This document shows, in pieces, positions 33,660 to 41,130 of a stretch of 41,130 nucleotides of DNA. Source of the DNA: Collodictyon triciliatum (Eukaryota; CRuMs). The stretch's first letter is position 1. The number at the start of each line of letters is the position of its first letter. The notes under the pieces are model-generated. The model saw only the letters and a program-made list of their open reading frames with translations, did no database searches and was not told where the DNA came from. Made by a program: the position numbers and the translations under genes. The stretch is from NCBI GenBank assembly GCA_043381765.1, contig JBHJMP010000862.1:1-41130 (forward strand), in the 5' to 3' direction.

Positions 33660-34202
33660 AATTCAAAGTCAAAGAGGTGAAAGAAGTGAAAGAAGTGAAA
33701 GAAGCGAAAAAAGTGAAAAAAGCGAAAAAAGTGAAAACAGTGAAAACAGTGAAAAAAGTGAAAAAAGTGAAAAAGTGAAAACAGTGAAAACAGTGAAAAA
33801 AGTGAAAAAAGTGAAAAAAGTGAAAAAAGTGAAAAAAGTGAAAAAAGTGAAAGAATTGAAAGAATTGAAAAAAGTGAAAGAAGTGAAAAAAGTGAAAACA
33901 GTGAAAAAAGTGAAAACAGTGAAAAAAGTGAAAAAAGTGAAAGAATTGAAAGAATTGAAAAAAGTGAAAAAAGTGAAAGAATTGAAAGAATTGAAAAAAG
34001 TGAAAAAAGTGAAAGAAGTGAAAGAAGCGAAAAAAGTGAAAAAAGTGAAAAAGGTGAAAAAAGTGAAAAAAAAAAGTGAAAAAAGTGAAAAAAAGTGAAA
34101 ACAGTGAAAACAGTGAAAACAGTGAAAAAAGTGAAAAAAATGAAAAAAAGTGAAAGTGAAAACAGTGAAAAAAGTGAAAAAAGTGAAAAAAGTGAAAGAA
34201 TT
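33660..34202 (+). repeat. AGTGAAAAA-type minisatellite (about 540 bp)
   Basis: Arrays of 9-bp units AGTGAAAAA mixed with GTGAAAACA, GTGAAAGAA and TTGAAAGAA variants; the variants recur in higher-order blocks such as GAATTGAAAGAATTGAAAAA. It lies between the Deg gene start and the SET gene stop. The 9-bp period leaves open frames on both strands (Lys-Val-Lys or Phe-Thr-Phe-Phe repeats), without the exon structure of neighbouring genes. Confidence 0.95.
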
Positions 34203-34447
34203 GGAAGATACCGACTCTTTGTGAGCAAATGTCACTTCAGGGCGGTTCTTTGCGTTTTGAATTTATTGTCTTAACTTATTTTATTTTCGTTTGTGCATTC
34301 ATTCGTTTTATATCACATCACCCAACACCCATGGATGAAGAACACAGCTCCGAATCATTTAAAACTCAATGACAAATCAGAATGACAGCTGATAACGCAA
34401 ACAGATGATTGTGTGTGTATTTGGATAAAGCAGATGACGACATCATG

Positions 34448-36122
<1,675 letters not shown>

Positions 36123-36223
36123 TTCTCGCTGCTGGGCGTTTATTGTCCTTGGGGCGTATGTCAATGAGCTGCGTAGCCTGGTATATCGATTCGGGTGGGT
36201 CGGTTTGCTATCTTCAGTTTCAG

Positions 36224-36596
36224 TTTGTTTTGGTTTTGGTTTTGGTTTTGGTTTTGGTTTTGGTTTTGGTTTTGGTTTTGGTTTTGGTTTTGGTTTTGGT
36301 TTTGGTTTTGGTTTTGGTTTTGGTTTTGGTTTGGTTTGGTTTTGGTTTGGTTTTGGTTTGGTTTTGGTTTGGTTTTGGTTTGGTTTTGGTTTGGTTTTGG
36401 TTTGGTTTTGGTTTGTTTTGGTTTGTTTTGGTTCGTTTTGGTTTGGTTTTGGTTTGTTTTGTTTTGNTTTGTTTTGTTTTGGTTTTGGTTTTGGTTTTGG
36501 TTTTGGTTTTGGTTTTGGTTTTGGTTTTGGTTTTGGTTTTGGTTTTGGTTTTGGTTTTGGTTTGGTTTGGTTTGGTTTGGTTTGTTTCGTTTTGTT
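36224..36596 (+). repeat. (TTTTGG)n array with TTTTGGTTTGG variants
   Basis: About 60 units of GTTTTG. Two blocks are pure TTTTGG (36224–36330 and 36477–36563), separated by an 11-bp compound form. One N lies at 36467. All three plus-strand frames stay open as Val/Leu, Gly/Phe or Trp/Phe runs, so apparent proteins here are artefacts. It lies just upstream of the SET gene start. Confidence 0.97.
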
Positions 36597-36628
36597 TTTC
36601 GTGAGCATCCTGGCTCGAAGGGCTTTTC

Positions 36629-36631
36629 TAT

Positions 36632-36702
<71 letters not shown>

Positions 36703-36703
36703 C
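36629..36703 (+). repeat. (TATT)n microsatellite
   Basis: About 18 perfect TATT units just after the TTTTGG array, in the spacer between the SET and ORP genes. Confidence 0.97.
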
Positions 36704-37107
36704 TTTTTGCTCGGTGCACAACTCACACGATGAAACTGTCGATGGCACAATCACTTCCCTCTCAAAACAGCCCGCTCGATTTATCAAACCAGGTGGGTTA
36801 CCTGCTCAGCAAATAAAAACAAAGATGATGACAACGATAAAAATAACATCGGAAAGGAGGTGAAGGGGGCTGGCAAGAAACAACGACAGACTTTAATGAA
36901 AAGCGAAATAGACGAATCTCTTTGCGGCTTCACCCACAAAGAAAGCTGGAGAGAAAGGGATGGAAACGCAGGAAGAAGAAATTGGGGAATGAAGAGAACG
37001 ACAAAACGATATAAAAAAAATGTACGTAAGCCGAAGATACTCAGAAACAGAAAAAAATGACAAAATAGAAAAGGAAAGGAAAAGAAAGGAAAGTATATCA
37101 GAGTGCA
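36704..37107. other. Spacer downstream of the ORP gene
   Basis: Purine-rich on the plus strand, without supported exons. On the minus strand it should contain the ORP gene 3' UTR; no clear polyadenylation signal was picked out. Confidence 0.5.
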
Positions 37108-39739
37108 TCAGCTAAAGACATCAGGAACTGCGGCCCAATTGGCAGACTCGCGAGACTCCCAGTATCCGCCCAGATATGTCCACGTCTCGCAGCCCAAAGC
37201 CGGGTCGTTTCGGCGGGTGAACCAAAGCGGATGCCAAAGCGTCCCGTCTCTCTCGCGGATTCTGCGTGCCTCGCGCTGCTTTTCCTCAAGGCGCTGCTTC
37301 TCTCGTGTCGCGGCATCAAACTGGCCCTCTTCAAGGAGACGCTGGTCAGGACGCAGGCGTGTGTCTGTCGGAGGCAGAACCTGCCGGAGAGCCGGGCTGA
37401 TTTCGTTGAGTCCAAAGGAAAAGTACGAGAAGTGGTAGAACTGCTCGCTGTTTGGCGGGGTCGGCTTCACGGTCCAGAGCCGAGTCCATGCGCTTTTCGG
37501 GTCGCGCGGGTCTGTCCCGCTGTGATACGGCATGTACGAGAAGTGCTCGTTCCACATGCTGTGCACAAGGTAGATTGCCTGGCCGCGGCTGTCAAGGACC
37601 TTCCCGCTGACAAGATACTTTGTGTTGTCGAACCAGCCCTTCTTGTGGAACTCGAGCACGCATGTATCTCCGGTGGCGTGGTTGCGGATCTGCATTTCTC
37701 CAGAGTGTGTTAGGTAGAGCGCACCCACGACGAGGTTGTGTACGGTGGTGGAAACCTGTGTTTGTGCGCGATGGTGTAAGCATGTGAATGGGGTGGTCGC
37801 CATTGTCTTTCACTCGAGAACGAGAAAGAGAGTATGGTGCGAGACCATGCTTTTTGGTTGGGTTTGCTGGTGGTGGTAAACCATGAAGGTGATTGTGAGT
37901 GTACATGATGGTTCTTTTTTTTTTCGACTTTTTTTTTGTGGATAAGCAATTAAACAAAAGGAATAGCAAAAGGAAAAGGAAAAATGAAATGGCAAAGGAT
38001 TACTTAAAGAAAATAGGATAGTGTGGTTTACCTTGTTCCAACTGTACCGATGTTTATTGTCTCCAAACACGACGTTCACTGCACCTTCTGGAATGAGTTC
38101 GAGGTGTTTACCCCAGAATTTGTTTTTGAGTTGCATTTCTCCATAGATAGAGTAGCCGCACGCTTGTGCATTGAAGGCCGTGACCGGTGGATGGTGGCTC
38201 ACTTGCTCGGAAAAGAAGCGAATGTTGCTATCTTCGTATTCGTAGGTCTCTCCGAGGACAGGATTGAATGGTTTGCTGGTTCTAATACATTGAAATGAAT
38301 CGTGTAGGTTCTGCTTTGATTATTTTATTTATTTTTTTACTTTGATTTTTTTTTTTTTGCTCCGGTTGATTTCTCACAAATCAATAATTGTTTTTTTTTT
38401 TTTTTTAGAAAAAAAAGCGGCGATCGAATCAAATCGAAAAAAAAAGTGAATGAATGAGTCAATGACCTTCTTCATTCGATGAGCATTGGAGAATAGGAGT
38501 GGAAAGAAAGGAAAAGGAAAAGGTGTGAACCTGTGTTCTGTGTACCCGTATCCAGATATTGCAAATGCAGCCACATAGAGCATTCTCGTTAGTGGATCTT
38601 TATACTCCAGTCCTTTTCGAAGTAAGCCATGGTATTCTATCTCCTCGCAAGCACGCTGTAAAGAATTCAAGGGTTCGTTCCAATTTGCTGGGAAGGATAT
38701 TCGTGACAAGTCCTTTCCCACTGCGTCTTTCAATCCGCTCCATAGACTAATACCTTTCGAACACTTTGGGTGCGGTAGACTTTGGCGATGTTTCTCTTTG
38801 AAGACAGGTGTCCATAGAGTATTCGTCGGGCTTTCTTCTTGTCTAGGAGACACTTGGATGACACCTTTATTCCAGAATGTGCCCACTTCTCGAGATGTTT
38901 CTATTTGTTTTAGTGGTGGCACGGCAACTGGGATTTTCAAGTTTTCTAACCCATCAAAGTCACCAAATCCAGGGTTGGCATCATACACGGGTGTGTTTTC
39001 AGAATTATCAACAGAACCATCCCCACTCTCGTCTGAGTCTTCTCCAGCCTAATGGTGCATAGGGTTTAGTTCATCGAACTTATTAAGCAGGATTTATCAA
39101 GGCAAAATTTTAAGACTGTTTAATATCATCATAATGCATATCAGATCTACATACCATGCAGCTGTAGAAAGTTCCTTCATCGTCGAGAGTTTGTTTTTGA
39201 GAAGCCATGCTACGTGGCGATATGATGCTCCTTTGAACAAGGCGAACACAATCTTCCACGGATAATACGATATCTGATGCCAAGTCTTCAATGATTGAAA
39301 TTCCTTGTCTGTGAGTCAACCGAAGCTGTCGAAGTTGGGCTATAAAGCGACTTTTGTAAGTTTGAAGTTCCTGAAGCCTTTCAAATAATTGTTGCATTTC
39401 AGTCGATGGACTTTGCATGGGGTTTTGTTTCTCTCTGTATTGTATATGTAAGAATTATTAGTCATTCCTTAGAATTATGATAAATGAAGATATATTATAT
39501 GAAGCTTAGTCCTTTAAAGTCTTTCTTTGGGGATATAATATTTGGATAGATGTGGCAATTTAAACATATATTCGTACTGTACGACTGATTCTTGGCTAAT
39601 GTTTATGCCGAGAGTCAATATTTGAACCCAATAATCCCTATCTGTCTTGCTACCGAACTTAATTGTGAAATTTTTTGTTGAATCGATGATCATTTGATTT
39701 TGCTTTTCCTTGCACGGTGTGATGGTAGCATTTAATAAC
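37108..39739 (-). CDS. Oxysterol-binding-related protein (ORP) with PH domain, 5' end missing
   Basis: Minus-strand exons: about 39578–39739, 39155–39434, 38531–39048, 38032–38281, 37108–37755, all in phase. The most upstream exon is the end of a PH domain (FTIKFGSKTDRDYWVQIL). Next is a helical linker (LQELQTYKSRFIAQLRQL) and an acidic stretch (GEDSDESGDGS). The ORD lipid-transfer domain follows: RISFPANWNEPLNSLQ, DPLTRMLYVAAFAISGYGY, SKPFNPVLGETYEYE and the family signature EQVSHHPPVTAF. Its C-terminal part has CVLEFHKKGWF and a helix (RLLEEGQFDAATREKQRLEE), then LWHPLWFTRR. ORPs move sterols or phosphoinositides between membranes; the His pair in SHHPP contacts phosphoinositide headgroups. 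No FFAT motif is obvious in what is visible. The start of the gene, with the first half of the PH domain, lies beyond 39740, probably in or past the gap at 40011–40501. Confidence 0.92.
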
Positions 39740-40010
39740 CTATGATTCACACAAATGCCTTGATAACTTGCTTCGAGAAAAAAAAGAAGTCTTCATTTAT
39801 TATCAGGCTTCAGCGCTCTGACAGAGGATTTTATATATATGAAAGAAAATCATAATTTGTTTCGCACTAAACAAAAGATTTATATTCATTTCTCTCATAT
39901 TAGAATATATTTTTCCATTTTTTCACAGATAAAAAAGGAACTGATGAATTAAAAGAGTCTGTACGTATATATTATAAAGAAAGGGGACTTAATGACACAC
40001 ATCGTCTGAT

Positions 40011-40501
40011 NNNNNNNNNNNNNNNNNNNNNNNNNNNNNNNNNNNNNNNNNNNNNNNNNNNNNNNNNNNNNNNNNNNNNNNNNNNNNNNNNNNNNNNNNN
40101 NNNNNNNNNNNNNNNNNNNNNNNNNNNNNNNNNNNNNNNNNNNNNNNNNNNNNNNNNNNNNNNNNNNNNNNNNNNNNNNNNNNNNNNNNNNNNNNNNNNN
40201 NNNNNNNNNNNNNNNNNNNNNNNNNNNNNNNNNNNNNNNNNNNNNNNNNNNNNNNNNNNNNNNNNNNNNNNNNNNNNNNNNNNNNNNNNNNNNNNNNNNN
40301 NNNNNNNNNNNNNNNNNNNNNNNNNNNNNNNNNNNNNNNNNNNNNNNNNNNNNNNNNNNNNNNNNNNNNNNNNNNNNNNNNNNNNNNNNNNNNNNNNNNN
40401 NNNNNNNNNNNNNNNNNNNNNNNNNNNNNNNNNNNNNNNNNNNNNNNNNNNNNNNNNNNNNNNNNNNNNNNNNNNNNNNNNNNNNNNNNNNNNNNNNNNN
40501 N
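40011..40501. other. Assembly gap (491 N)
   Basis: Unsequenced stretch upstream of the ORP gene; likely hides its 5' exons. Confidence 1.
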
Positions 40502-41130
40502 CGCTTCCTATGCAAAGAAGGGTTCCTTCATATTGTGGCTGCGGTTCGTTTCCGGGTAAAGTCTTCCTGTTTTCGTTGTTCTTTTGCTGTTCTTTTCTGC
40601 CTGGTAAAGCAGGCTCGATCGGCAGCAGATGCTTGTGTCTTTGCGTATCGGCGTTGTGTGGTTTTGCAGCTTCATTTTGCAACCTTCTTTGGCGCTTTGT
40701 TCTGCTCGTTGCGAAAGCGTGATCTGATTCGCCAATGTCCAGATTAAGCCCTAGAACTATCATATTTGGATAAAAGACATTAAGAAATACTGTACTTTTC
40801 TACTTGTTCCTATGTTTAGTATAATTATATACTATATTGCATATATTATGTTATGTAATCCATTTTTTGAGATGTATAGAAATATGCTTGCAATTTTATT
40901 ATTTTTTCCGTAAATAGATTGTGGCTTTGGGAATATCGCCTCAATCTTGACGTCACCAAGCATCAGCATTTTGGTTGCGTTTGTGACAAGTTGCCGCGTT
41001 GCCAATTATATGTGTCAAAGATAAGGTGTGGAAAGCTGTGCGGCACGACAGGGCTCTGATCTTTTCCACCATAACAAAACAAAAAAACAAAAAAACAAAA
41101 AAACAAAAAACCAAAAAAACAAAAAAACAA
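40502..41130. other. Right window end
   Basis: A minus-strand open stretch at 40502–40735 (KMKLQNHTTPIRKDTSICC) touches the gap and might be 5' sequence of the ORP gene, but no domain supports this. From 40780 the DNA is AT-rich and from about 41073 it is an AAAAAC-type repeat running to the end. Confidence 0.4.

Noticed and set aside
33650-34235. Long open frames on both strands (Lys/Val/Glu repeats on plus, Phe/Leu/Ser on minus)
   Set aside because: Produced by the 9-bp minisatellite period; no conserved domain, and both strands are open for the same reason.
36143-36863. Three overlapping plus-strand frames of over 150 residues and a Lys/Pro frame on minus
   Set aside because: All arise from the TTTTGG and TATT arrays, whose unit leaves most frames without stops.

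Overview
The window is nuclear DNA of a unicellular eukaryote. Seven of the ten elements I recognise are intact or nearly intact genes made of many short exons joined by GT–AG introns. Most introns are about 40–350 bp, AT-rich and often contain microsatellites. The families found (Rho GTPase regulators, an FYVE protein, an oxysterol-binding-related protein, a Deg/HtrA protease with a C-terminal extension and a leucine-rich-repeat polytopic receptor) fit an amoeboid protist. A rhizarian such as a foraminiferan is my best guess, but this is inference from gene style and repeats, not a sequence match. Assembly gaps lie at 8850–8859, 13040–13692, 14563–14568, 36467 and 40011–40501.

Layout. The left part is all plus strand: an LRR + Cys-rich + polytopic membrane receptor (300–5428), a RhoGAP with a very long coiled coil (about 5923–12984), and an unrecognised 7-helix membrane protein (14269–16392). 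The middle (about 16.4–20.7 kb) has no intact gene. It holds a broken protein-kinase pseudogene and a piece of non-LTR retrotransposon reverse transcriptase, both minus strand. The right part is all minus strand: a C2-domain protein (20746–23366), an FGD-type DH-PH-FYVE Rho exchange factor (24185–28327), a Deg-type serine protease with intact catalytic triad (28972–33592), a SETD9-like SET protein (34448–36122) and an oxysterol-binding-related protein with a PH domain (37108 to the gap at 40011).

How the genes relate. There are no operons here; each gene has its own exon-intron structure. Two opposite regulators of Rho-family GTPases (a GAP and an FGD-type GEF), two candidate receptors and two lipid/membrane-targeting proteins (C2, ORP) sit within 40 kb, but nothing in the sequence shows they act together. 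The coordinates below come from splicing exons by hand so that reading phase and conserved domains both run on across each junction. First exons and a few small exons remain unresolved and are flagged.
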